Shown here one piece after another: positions 23,153 through 31,116 of a DNA stretch of 37,177 bases (position 1 is the stretch's first letter; every line of letters begins with the position of its first letter). The translations under genes and the position numbers were made by a program. The DNA comes from UBA7887 sp964408735 (lineage in GTDB: Bacteria; Pseudomonadota; Alphaproteobacteria; UBA7887): assembly GCA_964408735.1 (NCBI GenBank), contig CAYPAX010000041.1:1-37177 (forward strand), in the 5' to 3' direction. The notes beneath the pieces were generated by a model. The model was given only the letters and a program-made list of their open reading frames with translations. It was not told the origin of the DNA and searched no databases.

Positions 23153-23892
23153 ACGATGTGCTCTATACGCTGTCGATCTGGGTGTTGCCGGTGGTGCTTG
23201 CCGTAACGCTGCACGAGGCCGCCCATGGTTGGGTAGCGTGGAAGCTGGGCGATCCCACCGCCCATGCTCGTGGCCGCGTGACCTTCAATCCGCTCAAACA
23301 TGTGGATCCCTTCGGCACGGTGGTGTTGCCGCTGCTGCTGTACCTCTCGCCGGCACCCTTTCTGTTCGGTTATGCGCGGCCCGTGCCGGTCAATTTCAGG
23401 GCGCTCCGTAAGCCACGGCGGGATATGGTGCTGGTCGCCCTCGCCGGGCCGGGAATCAATCTGGCGCTGGCACTGCTGGCTGCGATTCTGTTGCGGGGGC
23501 TACTTGTCGTCGGCAACGAGCGATTCGAATGGGTCATGCTGAATCTCGCCAACGCGATGACCATCAANNNNNNNNNNNNNNNNNNNNNNNNNNNNNNNNN
23601 NNNNNNNNNNNNNNNNNNNNNNNNNNNNNNNNNNNNNNNNNNNNNNNNNNNNNNNNNNNNNNNNNNNCCCCCCCTCGACGGTGGCCGGGTCGCGGTCGGC
23701 CTGCTGCCACGTCCCTTGGCGCGGCCCCTGGCGCGGCTCGAGCGATACGGGCTGTTTATTCTCATCGGTCTGTTGCTGCTCCTGCCATGGCTGGGCAGCA
23801 GGCTCGGCCAGGATCTTAATGTGATGGCGTGGCTGGTGTGGGAACCGGTTATGCTGTTGCTGCGTGTGATTGGAGCGGTGGCGGGGCTGTGA
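23149..23892 (+). CDS. site-2 protease family (M50) membrane protein, interrupted by assembly gap
   Basis: A membrane metalloprotease with the zinc motif HEAAH near residue 24 and the third ligand in PPLDGGRV. Several hydrophobic segments are visible before and after the gap. The GTG start overlaps the nagZ stop. A 100-N block lies between NAMTI and PPLDGG, where homologues usually have only about 10 to 12 residues (a VLAVFNLLPIP-type stretch), so the Ns are probably a default placeholder and the real gene is shorter than shown. Substrate unknown; nagZ-M50-scpA order is common in related bacteria. Confidence 0.9.
   Translation: MNDVLYTLSIWVLPVVLAVTLHEAAHGWVAWKLGDPTAHARGRVTFNPLKHVDPFGTVVLPLLLYLSPAPFLFGYARPVPVNFRALRKPRRDMVLVALAGPGINLALALLAAILLRGLLVVGNERFEWVMLNLANAMTIXXXXXXXXXXXXXXXXXXXXXXXXXXXXXXXXXXPPLDGGRVAVGLLPRPLARPLARLERYGLFILIGLLLLLPWLGSRLGQDLNVMAWLVWEPVMLLLRVIGAVAGL
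23568..23667. other. assembly gap of 100 N
   Basis: Exactly 100 undetermined bases inside the M50 protease gene. The frame is continuous across it, which requires a real missing length of 3n+1 bases. Protein alignment suggests about 30-40 missing bases. Confidence 0.95.
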
Positions 23893-24686
23893 CGGATACG
23901 ACGGCAAGCATGGCGGACGATTTCGAGGACGACGGCGAAGGGCCGGCCCCGGCCCAGCTCGTGCTCGACCTGGACGGCTTCGAAGGGCCGATCGACGTGC
24001 TGCTCGGGCTGGCCCGCGACCAGAAGGTCGATCTCACGCAAATTTCGATTCTGCAGCTGGCGGACCAATATCTCGACTATGTGCGCCGGGCGCGGCGCCA
24101 GCGGCTGGAGCTGGCGGCCGACTATCTGGTGATGGCGGCTTGGCTCGCCTATCTCAAGTCGCGCCTGCTGCTGCCGGTGGACGGGGACGAGGACGAGCCG
24201 AGCGGCGAGGAGATGGCCGATGCCCTGGCCTTCCAGCTGCGCCGCCTGGAAGCGATGCGGGAGGCCGCGACCAAGCTCATGGCCGGCGACCTCTTGGGTC
24301 GCGATATCTTCGCGCGCGGCCAGCCGGACGGCATCGAGGTGGTGGCGAAGCCGATCTATGCCATCGACCTGCACGACCTGCTGCGCGCCTATGCCAGCCA
24401 TCGCCAGCGCCAGGGCACTGCTGCCGTACTGCATGTGGAGCGCGGGCGCCTGATGAGCCTGAGCGATGCGGTGCAGCGGCTTTCCGGCATGCTCGGTATC
24501 GCCTTGGACTGGACCACTCTGGCCCGCTTCCTGCCGGAAGATGTTGGCGACCCGCTATTGGCGCGCTCGTCGCTGGCGGCAACGTTCGTGGCTTCGCTCG
24601 AGCTTTGCAAGGAAGGCAAGCTGCGCCTGCGCCAGTCCGAGGCCTTCGCACCGATATATATTCGCAGCAAGGAGACGACACCTTGA
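23889..24686 (+). CDS. scpA: segregation and condensation protein A
   Basis: 265 residues; the GTG start overlaps the protease stop (GTGA). An ATG at 23910 is an alternative. The kleisin family start is clear: LVLDLDGFEGPIDVLLGLAR, then ILQLADQYLDYV, AADYLVMAAWLAYLKSRLLL, and the C-terminal winged-helix with TFVASLELCKEGKLRLRQ. ScpA joins ScpB and SMC in chromosome condensation. It is followed directly by scpB. Confidence 0.95.
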   Translation: MTDTTASMADDFEDDGEGPAPAQLVLDLDGFEGPIDVLLGLARDQKVDLTQISILQLADQYLDYVRRARRQRLELAADYLVMAAWLAYLKSRLLLPVDGDEDEPSGEEMADALAFQLRRLEAMREAATKLMAGDLLGRDIFARGQPDGIEVVAKPIYAIDLHDLLRAYASHRQRQGTAAVLHVERGRLMSLSDAVQRLSGMLGIALDWTTLARFLPEDVGDPLLARSSLAATFVASLELCKEGKLRLRQSEAFAPIYIRSKETTP

Positions 24687-25336
24687 ACGCCAAGCGCGAT
24701 GGGGCCGAAGCCGACCAGATCAGGGTTATCGAGGCGTTGCTGTTTGCCAGCCGTGCGCCGCTCAGCGAGGTCGACCTGGCGGCACATCTGCCGGATGGGA
24801 CTGACGTCAAGGCGCGGCTTGCCGCCTTGGCCGAGGATTATGCCGAGCGCGGCATCAATCTGGTGCAGGTAAGCCATGGCTGGGCCTTTCGCACGGCACC
24901 CGACCTCGGCGCTGCGCTCAGACGCGAAAAGGATGTGCAGCGGAAATTGTCGCGAGCCGCCTTGGAGACCCTGGCCATTATCGCCTATCACCAGCCGGTG
25001 ACCCGGGCCGAAGTGGAGGAGATACGCGGCGTCGCCGTCAGCAAGGGCACTCTCGACATTCTTTTCGAGCAGGGCTGGGTGCAGCCCCGTGGTCGCCGCC
25101 GCACCCCGGGCCGACCCGCTACCTGGGTAACCACCGCGTCCTTCCTCGATCATTTCGGCCTCTCTGCGCTCGACGATCTGCCTGGCGTGGAAGAGCTCAA
25201 GGCCGCCGGCCTGCTCGACGCCCGCGTGGTGCCCGCCGGGCTCTCGCTCGGCGCCATCGCATCCGGCGAGGAGCAACAGGTTGAAGACGAAGAGAGCGAG
25301 CCGGAGGAGTCAGTTGAGGCACTTTCAGACGATTGA
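24683..25336 (+). CDS. scpB: segregation and condensation protein B
   Basis: 217 residues from a TTG start (TTGA overlap with scpA) preceded by AAGGAG. Winged-helix segments RVIEALLFASRAPLSEVDLA and ALETLAIIAYHQPVTRAEVE followed by IRGVAVSKGTLDIL and GRPATWVTT are typical. The C-terminus is long and acidic (EEQQVEDEESEPEESVEALS). Partner of ScpA in the SMC complex. Confidence 0.95.
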   Translation: MNAKRDGAEADQIRVIEALLFASRAPLSEVDLAAHLPDGTDVKARLAALAEDYAERGINLVQVSHGWAFRTAPDLGAALRREKDVQRKLSRAALETLAIIAYHQPVTRAEVEEIRGVAVSKGTLDILFEQGWVQPRGRRRTPGRPATWVTTASFLDHFGLSALDDLPGVEELKAAGLLDARVVPAGLSLGAIASGEEQQVEDEESEPEESVEALSDD

Positions 25337-25345
25337 TCCATGTAT

Positions 25346-25374
25346 TTGCGTTTTCCACAACGAAGCGATAACCT
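25346..25374 (+). promoter_or_regulatory. candidate promoter of the iron ABC transporter operon
   Basis: TTGCGT, 17 bases, TAACCT, with the Fur-like repeat immediately downstream. A TTGACC at 25376 is another possible -35 but its -10 is poor. Confidence 0.35.
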
Positions 25375-25381
25375 ATTGACC

Positions 25382-25406
25382 GCAAATGAGAACGAAACGC
25401 ATTCGC
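25382..25406 (+). promoter_or_regulatory. candidate Fur-type operator
   Basis: GCAAATG, 11 bases, CATTCGC: an inverted repeat with one mismatch, in an AT-richer stretch 45 bases before the iron transporter start. GCAAATGAGAA is close to Fur/Mur boxes known from alphaproteobacteria. It lies directly after the candidate -10, where a repressor would block transcription. Confidence 0.5.
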
Positions 25407-25451
25407 AGTTGAGTTTCGGTTTCATAAAGTTGTCGTTCCTGTGAGAAAACA

Positions 25452-26492
25452 ATGACTTTCAAAAACATTCTAAGAATCAAGATTGGTGCTATCGGACTGG
25501 CATTGGCCGCCTGGGCAGCGCTGCCGGGAGTGGCTCAGGCGGATGAGGTCAACGTCTATTCGGCGCGCAAGGAAGCGTTGATCAAGCCGCTGCTCGACCG
25601 CTTCGCGGCGGAAACCGGGATCAGCGTCAACCTGGTCACCGGCAAGGAGGCGCAGCTGCACGAGCGCCTGCTCAGCGAAGGTCGCAACAGTCTTGCCGAT
25701 CTGTTCGTGACCGCCGATGTGGGCAATTTGCACCGGGCCAAGGCGGCGGGCCTGCTGGCGGCGGTCGATTCGGCGGCGTTGCGGGCGGCAGTGCCCGCGG
25801 CCTATCGGGACCCGGACGGTACTTGGTACGGCCTCAGCCTGCGCGCCCGCGTGATCGTCTACGCGCCGGATCGGGTGTCGGCGGACACGCTCTCGACCTA
25901 TGAGGCGCTGGCGGGCGGCGAGTGGTCGGACAGAGTCCTGGTGCGCTCGTCGAGCAATGTCTACAACCAGTCGCTCATCGCTTCGCTGATCGCCGCCCAT
26001 GGCGAAGCCGAGACCGAGGCCTGGGCGCGCGGCCTGGTGGCCAACATGGCGCGCCGGCCCAAAGGTGGCGATACTGACCAGATTCGCGGTGTCGCGGCGG
26101 GAGAGGGCGATGTGGCGCTCGCCAACACCTACTATTACGGCCGTCTGGCGGCCTCGGACGACCCGGACAAGAAGGCGGTTGCCGAGGCCACTCGCATTTT
26201 CTTTCCCAATCAGGACGGCCGCGGCGCCCATGTCAATGTCAGTGGCGCCGGCGTCACCGCCCATGCGCCGAACGCGGATGCCGCCTTGCGTCTGCTCGAA
26301 TTCCTGGCCTCACCGGCGGGCCAGCAGATGTTTGCCCAGCTCAACCACGAATTTCCCGTCGACGAGAGCGTGCCGGCCTCCGACGTCGTGCGTGCCTGGG
26401 GCAGCTTCAAAGCCGATACCAGCGGCCTCGCCCGTTTCGGCGAGCTGAACAGTGCGGCGATCCGCCTGGCCGACCGCGCCGGCTGGCCCTAG
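25452..26492 (+). CDS. iron(III) ABC transporter substrate-binding protein
   Basis: 346 residues with a signal peptide (IGAIGLALAAWAALPGVAQA). The mature start DEVNVYSARKEALIKPLLDRF and the segments GISVNLVTGKEAQL, DLFVTADVGNLHRAKAAGLL, LANTYYYGRLA (iron-binding Tyr region) and NVSGAGVTAHAPN fit the FbpA/FutA/IdiA ferric-binding family. The ribosome site is weak. First gene of an operon with a fused permease (4 bases on) and an ATPase; a Fur-like repeat lies upstream. The operon stands between scpB and tatA, which are usually adjacent. Confidence 0.92.
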   Translation: MTFKNILRIKIGAIGLALAAWAALPGVAQADEVNVYSARKEALIKPLLDRFAAETGISVNLVTGKEAQLHERLLSEGRNSLADLFVTADVGNLHRAKAAGLLAAVDSAALRAAVPAAYRDPDGTWYGLSLRARVIVYAPDRVSADTLSTYEALAGGEWSDRVLVRSSSNVYNQSLIASLIAAHGEAETEAWARGLVANMARRPKGGDTDQIRGVAAGEGDVALANTYYYGRLAASDDPDKKAVAEATRIFFPNQDGRGAHVNVSGAGVTAHAPNADAALRLLEFLASPAGQQMFAQLNHEFPVDESVPASDVVRAWGSFKADTSGLARFGELNSAAIRLADRAGWP

Positions 26493-26496
26493 AGCG

Positions 26497-28158
26497 ATGT
26501 CTGCCCTGGCTGGGGTATCCCGGCCCTGGCGGCTGGCACCGCCACTCATCGCAGGGCTGATTGCGGTCCCGGTCCTCGCTATCGCGGCGCAACTTTTCGC
26601 GCCGTCGGGCGAGGTCTGGGGCCATCTCGTCGACACCGTCTTGTGGCGCTATATCGGCAATACCGTTTGGCTTGGACTAGGCGTCGGCCTGGGCACCCTG
26701 GTGATCGGCACGGGCACGGCCTGGCTTTGCGTCATGTGCCGCTTCCCGGGGCGCGGCATCCTGGCCTGGGCGCTGCTGCTGCCGCTGGCGGTGCCGACCT
26801 ATGCCATCGCCTTTACCTATGCCGGCATCCTCGATTTCGCCGGGCCGGCGCAAACCGCCCTGCGCGAGGCTTTCGGCTGGACTCGCCACGACTACTGGTT
26901 CCCGGAGATCCGCTCGCTTGGCGGCGCCATCGCGGTGATGTCCCTGGTGCTCTACCCCTATGTCTACCTGCTGGCCCGGGCGAGCTTCCTCAATCAGTCG
27001 GTCTGCGCGCTGGAGATCGGCCGCACGCTGGGGCGCGGGCCGTGGGCGAGCTTTTTCGCCATCGGCCTGCCGCTGGCGCGCCCGGCGATGGCCGGTGGCG
27101 TCTCGCTGGCGCTGATGGAGGCGCTGAGCGACTTCGGCACGGTGCAATATTACGGCGTCGACACTTTCACCACGGGCATCTACCGCACCTGGTTCGGGCT
27201 TGGCGATGCGGCTGCGGCGGCGCAGCTTTCCGCCGTGCTGCTGCTCTTCGTGGCTTTGCTGGTCATCCTCGAGCAGGCCTCGCGCGGCGGCGCCCGCTAT
27301 CACCACACCTCGGGCCGCTACCGGCCGCTGCCGAGTTACCCCTTGCAGGGGCTGCGCAAGTGGGCGGCATGCCTTGCCTGCCTGCTGCCGCTGGCGCTGG
27401 GTTTCCTGCTGCCGGCGCTCCAGCTTGGCGCCTGGACTGTCGAGACCTGGCGCGAGACGGTCGATGGCCATTTCGCGGCGCTGGCATGGAATAGCTTTCG
27501 GCTCGCCGCCCTGACGGCGTTCCTCGCCGTGGCGGTGGCCTTGCTGCTGGCCTATGCGGTGCGCCTCGGCGCCGGGCCCGTGGCAAGGGGCGCGGCCCGG
27601 GTTGCTTCGCTGGGCTATGCCGTGCCCGGCTCGGTGATCGCTGTCGGCGTGCTGGTGCCCTTTGCCGCGCTCGACACGGCAATCGACACCTTCGCGCGCG
27701 ACACATTCGGCGTCTCCACGGGACTTTTGTTGACCGGCGGGCTTGTGGCGCTGGTATTCGCCTATATCGTGCGCTTCCTGGCGGTCGCCTTGCGCGCCGT
27801 CGAGGCGGGCCTGACCAAGGTGTCGCCGGCCATGGACGGAGCCGCGCGTACTCTCGGCTGCACCCCGGGACGGGTGTTGTGGCGCGTGCACGTGCCCGTG
27901 GTGCGGGCCGGGCTTATCACGGCCGGTCTGTTGGTTTTCGTCGATGTCATGAAGGAGCTGCCCGCGACCTTGATCATGCGACCGTTCAATTTCGATACCC
28001 TGGCCGTGCGCGCCTACGAGCTGGCTGCCGACGAGCGCCTGGCCGACTCGGCCAGTGCCGCGCTTGCCATCGTTGCCGTCGGCCTGGTGCCGGTGCTGCT
28101 GTTGAGCCGGGCCGTGGGTCGCGCGCGGCCGGGTTCGCAGGCGGCGGGCCTGCCGTGA
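26497..28158 (+). CDS. iron(III) ABC transporter permease (fused double domain)
   Basis: 553 residues from the ATG at 26497, four bases after the substrate-binding gene. About twelve hydrophobic segments in two repeated halves, each with an EAA-type loop (EIGRTLGRGPWASFFAIGLP in the first; DGAARTLGCTPGRVLWRVHV in the second). This is the FbpB/SfuB arrangement, a single polypeptide supplying both membrane domains for ferric iron uptake. The stop overlaps the ATPase GTG by four bases. Confidence 0.92.
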   Translation: MSALAGVSRPWRLAPPLIAGLIAVPVLAIAAQLFAPSGEVWGHLVDTVLWRYIGNTVWLGLGVGLGTLVIGTGTAWLCVMCRFPGRGILAWALLLPLAVPTYAIAFTYAGILDFAGPAQTALREAFGWTRHDYWFPEIRSLGGAIAVMSLVLYPYVYLLARASFLNQSVCALEIGRTLGRGPWASFFAIGLPLARPAMAGGVSLALMEALSDFGTVQYYGVDTFTTGIYRTWFGLGDAAAAAQLSAVLLLFVALLVILEQASRGGARYHHTSGRYRPLPSYPLQGLRKWAACLACLLPLALGFLLPALQLGAWTVETWRETVDGHFAALAWNSFRLAALTAFLAVAVALLLAYAVRLGAGPVARGAARVASLGYAVPGSVIAVGVLVPFAALDTAIDTFARDTFGVSTGLLLTGGLVALVFAYIVRFLAVALRAVEAGLTKVSPAMDGAARTLGCTPGRVLWRVHVPVVRAGLITAGLLVFVDVMKELPATLIMRPFNFDTLAVRAYELAADERLADSASAALAIVAVGLVPVLLLSRAVGRARPGSQAAGLP

Positions 28159-29189
28159 GCCTCGTCCTCGACTCCCTGCGTCATGCCTATGGCAGGATCG
28201 AGGCGGTACGCGACGTTTCCCTGTCGGTGGGGCCGGGCGAGCTGGTGGCGCTGTTGGGGCCGTCCGGTTGCGGCAAGTCGACCGTATTGCGCCTTGCCGC
28301 CGGCCTAGAGCCGTTGCAGGCGGGGCGGGTCGATATCGACGGGCAGACCGTGGCCACGCCCGCAGGCGGGCTGCCGCCGGAGCAGCGCTCGGTGGGCCTG
28401 ATGTTCCAGGATTTTGCCCTGTTTCCCCATCTCAGCGTGATCGGCAATGTGGCGTTCGGACTGACCGACCGGCCCCGCCGCGAACGTCATGTGGCGGCCA
28501 TGGCCCTGCTGGAGCGTCTCGGCGTGGCGGATCTCGCCGCCAGTTACCCCCACCGCCTGTCAGGCGGCGAGCAGCAGCGCGTGGCCCTGGCGCGGGCCTT
28601 GGCGCCCAAGCCCAAGGTGATGCTGCTGGACGAGCCGTTTTCGGACCTCGACGTGGTGCTGCGCGACCAAGTGCGCGAGACCAGCGCCGCCGTGCTCCAT
28701 GAGAGCGGCACGCCGACGCTGATGGTGACCCACGACCCGGAGGAAGCCATGTTGGTGGCCGACCGGGTGGCGCTTATGCGTGATGGCCGCATCGTTCAGG
28801 AAGGCCCTCCCGACCAGCTGTACCGCGAGCCCGTAGACGCCTTTTGCGCCGCGTTCCTGGGCGATGTGAACCGTTTCGAGCAAGCTGTACAGGGTGGTGC
28901 TGTGGACACGCCGCTCGGCCGTTTTGCGGTATCCGAGCTGGCTGACGGTGAGATGGCGGCCGTGTTGGTTCGCCCGGAGGCCCTGACCCTGGACGGTGGC
29001 AACGGTATTCCGGCCCGCGTGCAGGCCGTGCACAGCCTGGGCCGCTCGGCGCGGGTCGAGCTTGCGATAGGCGATGGCGTGGGCGTGCGCGCGAGGGTAC
29101 CATGGCAGGCACTGCCCGAGACGGGGGCGGAGGTGCATATCGCCGTGGATGCCGCCATGGTGTTTGTATTTCGCGCCGCTGATCGTTAA
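28155..29189 (+). CDS. iron(III) ABC transporter ATP-binding protein
   Basis: 344 residues from a GTG overlapping the permease stop. Walker A GPSGCGKST, Q-loop FQDFALFPH, signature LSGGEQQRVALARAL, Walker B VMLLDEPFSDLD and H-loop VTHDPEEA are intact. A C-terminal TOBE-like domain (about 240-344) follows, as in FbpC. The longer upstream frame is a permease shadow. Confidence 0.93.
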   Translation: MSLVLDSLRHAYGRIEAVRDVSLSVGPGELVALLGPSGCGKSTVLRLAAGLEPLQAGRVDIDGQTVATPAGGLPPEQRSVGLMFQDFALFPHLSVIGNVAFGLTDRPRRERHVAAMALLERLGVADLAASYPHRLSGGEQQRVALARALAPKPKVMLLDEPFSDLDVVLRDQVRETSAAVLHESGTPTLMVTHDPEEAMLVADRVALMRDGRIVQEGPPDQLYREPVDAFCAAFLGDVNRFEQAVQGGAVDTPLGRFAVSELADGEMAAVLVRPEALTLDGGNGIPARVQAVHSLGRSARVELAIGDGVGVRARVPWQALPETGAEVHIAVDAAMVFVFRAADR

Positions 29190-29235
29190 GTATCTGACCT
29201 GAGTTGCGGCATATCGAAGCCGGCCGGGGTGACAC

Positions 29236-29250
29236 GGCGGCATTGCCGCC
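29236..29250 (+). other. short GC hairpin before tatA
   Basis: GGCGGC, ATT, GCCGCC: six-base stem, three-base loop, ending four bases before the GGGAG of tatA. It lacks a T-run, so it may be a leader hairpin or a weak stop of the upstream operon. Confidence 0.3.
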
Positions 29251-29265
29251 ATGGGAGATGAACGA

Positions 29266-29517
29266 ATGAGCATAGGTATTTGGCAGATCGTGTTGATCCT
29301 GGTGATCGTCATGATTCTGTTCGGCGCCGGCAAGCTGCCGCGGGTGATGGGTGACGTCGCCAAAGGCGTGAAGAGCTTCAAGTCCGGCCTCAAGGACGAC
29401 GAGGATGACGAGGCTGCGGCCGAGGCCAAGCCGGCGGCCGCCAAGGAGGTCGAGCACGCCGAGCCTGCCCCGGCGACCCAGAGCGAAGTCCCGACGGACG
29501 AGCCCGCCAAGACCTGA
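29266..29517 (+). CDS. tatA: twin-arginine translocase subunit TatA
   Basis: 83 residues from the ATG at 29266 (GGGAGA seven bases upstream); an ATG at 29251 is less likely since family members begin at the MSIGIWQ position. Membrane helix IWQIVLILVIVMILFGAGKL, the FGxGKLP hinge, amphipathic helix VMGDVAKGVKSFKSGLKDD and an acidic tail. TatA forms the pore-like oligomer of the Tat system. Confidence 0.95.
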   Translation: MSIGIWQIVLILVIVMILFGAGKLPRVMGDVAKGVKSFKSGLKDDEDDEAAAEAKPAAAKEVEHAEPAPATQSEVPTDEPAKT

Positions 29518-29572
29518 CCGCTAGGCCTGCGGCGCGGTCGCGGGCGGAATAATCGGCTATAGGCGCGCTAAC

Positions 29573-30196
29573 ATGCTGGATATCGGCTGGAGCGAAATGC
29601 TGATCGTGGCGGTGGTGGCGTTGCTCGTCATCGGGCCCAAGGATCTGCCCAAGGTGCTGCACACCATCGGCCGCTATGTCGGCAAGGTGCGCTCCATCGC
29701 GCGCGAGTTCCAGGACAGCATCGACGATGCGGTGCGCGAATCCGAGCTGGCCGACGTCAAGAAGCAGATCGACAAGGCGGGAAGCTTCAACCTCAAGAAA
29801 TCGGTCACCGAGGCGGTCGATCCCGAGGGCAAGATCGCCGAGGCGACCGATATGAGCGCGCTGAACAAGAAGTTCTCCTTCGGCGATACGAAAAAGAAGG
29901 AAGAGCCCGAAGCCGCAGACGAAGCCGAGGTGGCCGAAGCCGAGACCCCGGCGATAGAGGCGCCAAAGGAAGAGGCCGCGGCGCCCGAGGTGGCGGAGGT
30001 TGCCGAAGCGCCTGAGCCAGCTCCTGAGCCCGCTGCCGAGCCCGAGCCTGCCCCTGAGCCGGCAACGCCCAAAGCGCCGGCCTCGCTCGCTGCCGGCGCG
30101 CTGGCGGCTGCCGAAGCGCTGAAGAAGGTCAAGGCGGCCGAGGCCGCTGCCCAGGCCGAGACCACGGAGTCCAAGCCCGAGAGCACCGGCGTCTGA
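29573..30196 (+). CDS. tatB: Sec-independent translocase protein TatB
   Basis: 207 residues. The membrane helix and hinge (MLDIGWSEMLIVAVVALLVI then GPKDLPK) are the TatB type, with Glu8 kept, followed by an amphipathic helix (VGKVRSIAREFQDSI) and a long Ala/Pro/Glu-rich tail. The tail, about 110 residues, is low-complexity. The tatC GTG follows three bases after the stop. Confidence 0.95.
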   Translation: MLDIGWSEMLIVAVVALLVIGPKDLPKVLHTIGRYVGKVRSIAREFQDSIDDAVRESELADVKKQIDKAGSFNLKKSVTEAVDPEGKIAEATDMSALNKKFSFGDTKKKEEPEAADEAEVAEAETPAIEAPKEEAAAPEVAEVAEAPEPAPEPAAEPEPAPEPATPKAPASLAAGALAAAEALKKVKAAEAAAQAETTESKPESTGV

Positions 30197-30199
30197 TCC

Positions 30200-31114
30200 G
30201 TGGTCGATACCCCCCGAGATAGCGAAGTCGAAGAGTCGAAAGCGCCTCTGATCGATCACCTGATCGAGCTGCGCAACCGCCTCATGTGGTCGGTCGTGGC
30301 GCTGTTTATCGCCTTCATCTTCTGCTTCCTGATTGCCGAAGAGCTTTATGCCTTTCTCGTCAGGCCCCTGGTGGCGATCTACCGCGACATGGGGGTCGAA
30401 AACCCGCGGATGATCTACACGGCCTTGCACGAGGCCTTCTTCACCTATCTCAAGCTCGCCTTCTACTCCGCGCTTTTCGTGGCCTTCCCGATCATCGCCA
30501 ACCAGTTCTGGAAGTTTGTCGCGCCCGGTCTCTACAAGAACGAACGACAAGCGTTTCTGCCCTTCATGATCGCCACGCCGGTGCTGTTCGCCCTCGGCGC
30601 GACGCTGGTCTATTCGTTCATCTTCCCGCTCGCCTGGCGCTTTTTCCTCAGCTACCAGACCGGCGCCGACGTAACGGGCATGGCGATTCAGCTCGAAGCC
30701 AAGGTCAACGAGTATCTGTCGCTGGTCATGAAGCTGATGTTCGCCTTCGGCTTCGCATTCCAGCTGCCGGTGGTGCTGACACTGATGGCACGGGCAGGGC
30801 TGGTCACGTCGAAAGGTCTGGCGGAGAAGCGCAAATATGCCGTCGTCGTCGCCTTTATCGGTGCCGCCATCCTCACCCCGCCGGACCTGATCAGCCAGAT
30901 CGGCCTCGGCGTGCCGATCCTCATCCTCTACGAGATATCGATCTGGCTGGCCAAGATGGCCGAGCGCAAGCGCGCCCAGCGGGAAGCCGAGGAAGAGGAA
31001 GAGTACGCCGAGCCTGCCGCCGACGTGCCGGCACCGACTGACGCGGGCCCGACGGCAGCCGCCAGCGTGGCCGAGGACATCGACGACGAGACGGACTTCA
31101 ATGCGGGTCGCTAA
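30200..31114 (+). CDS. tatC: twin-arginine translocase subunit TatC
   Basis: 304 residues from a GTG start. Six hydrophobic segments; the LIDHLIELRNRLMWSV N-terminal signature and NPRMIYTALHEAFFTYLKLA loop, with ILTPPDLISQIGLGVPILIL near the end, are typical. The Glu in TALHEAFF is the conserved signal-peptide-binding Glu region. The C-terminus is an unusually acidic tail. TatC recognises twin-arginine signal peptides with TatB. Confidence 0.95.
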   Translation: MVDTPRDSEVEESKAPLIDHLIELRNRLMWSVVALFIAFIFCFLIAEELYAFLVRPLVAIYRDMGVENPRMIYTALHEAFFTYLKLAFYSALFVAFPIIANQFWKFVAPGLYKNERQAFLPFMIATPVLFALGATLVYSFIFPLAWRFFLSYQTGADVTGMAIQLEAKVNEYLSLVMKLMFAFGFAFQLPVVLTLMARAGLVTSKGLAEKRKYAVVVAFIGAAILTPPDLISQIGLGVPILILYEISIWLAKMAERKRAQREAEEEEEYAEPAADVPAPTDAGPTAAASVAEDIDDETDFNAGR

Positions 31115-31116
31115 AC

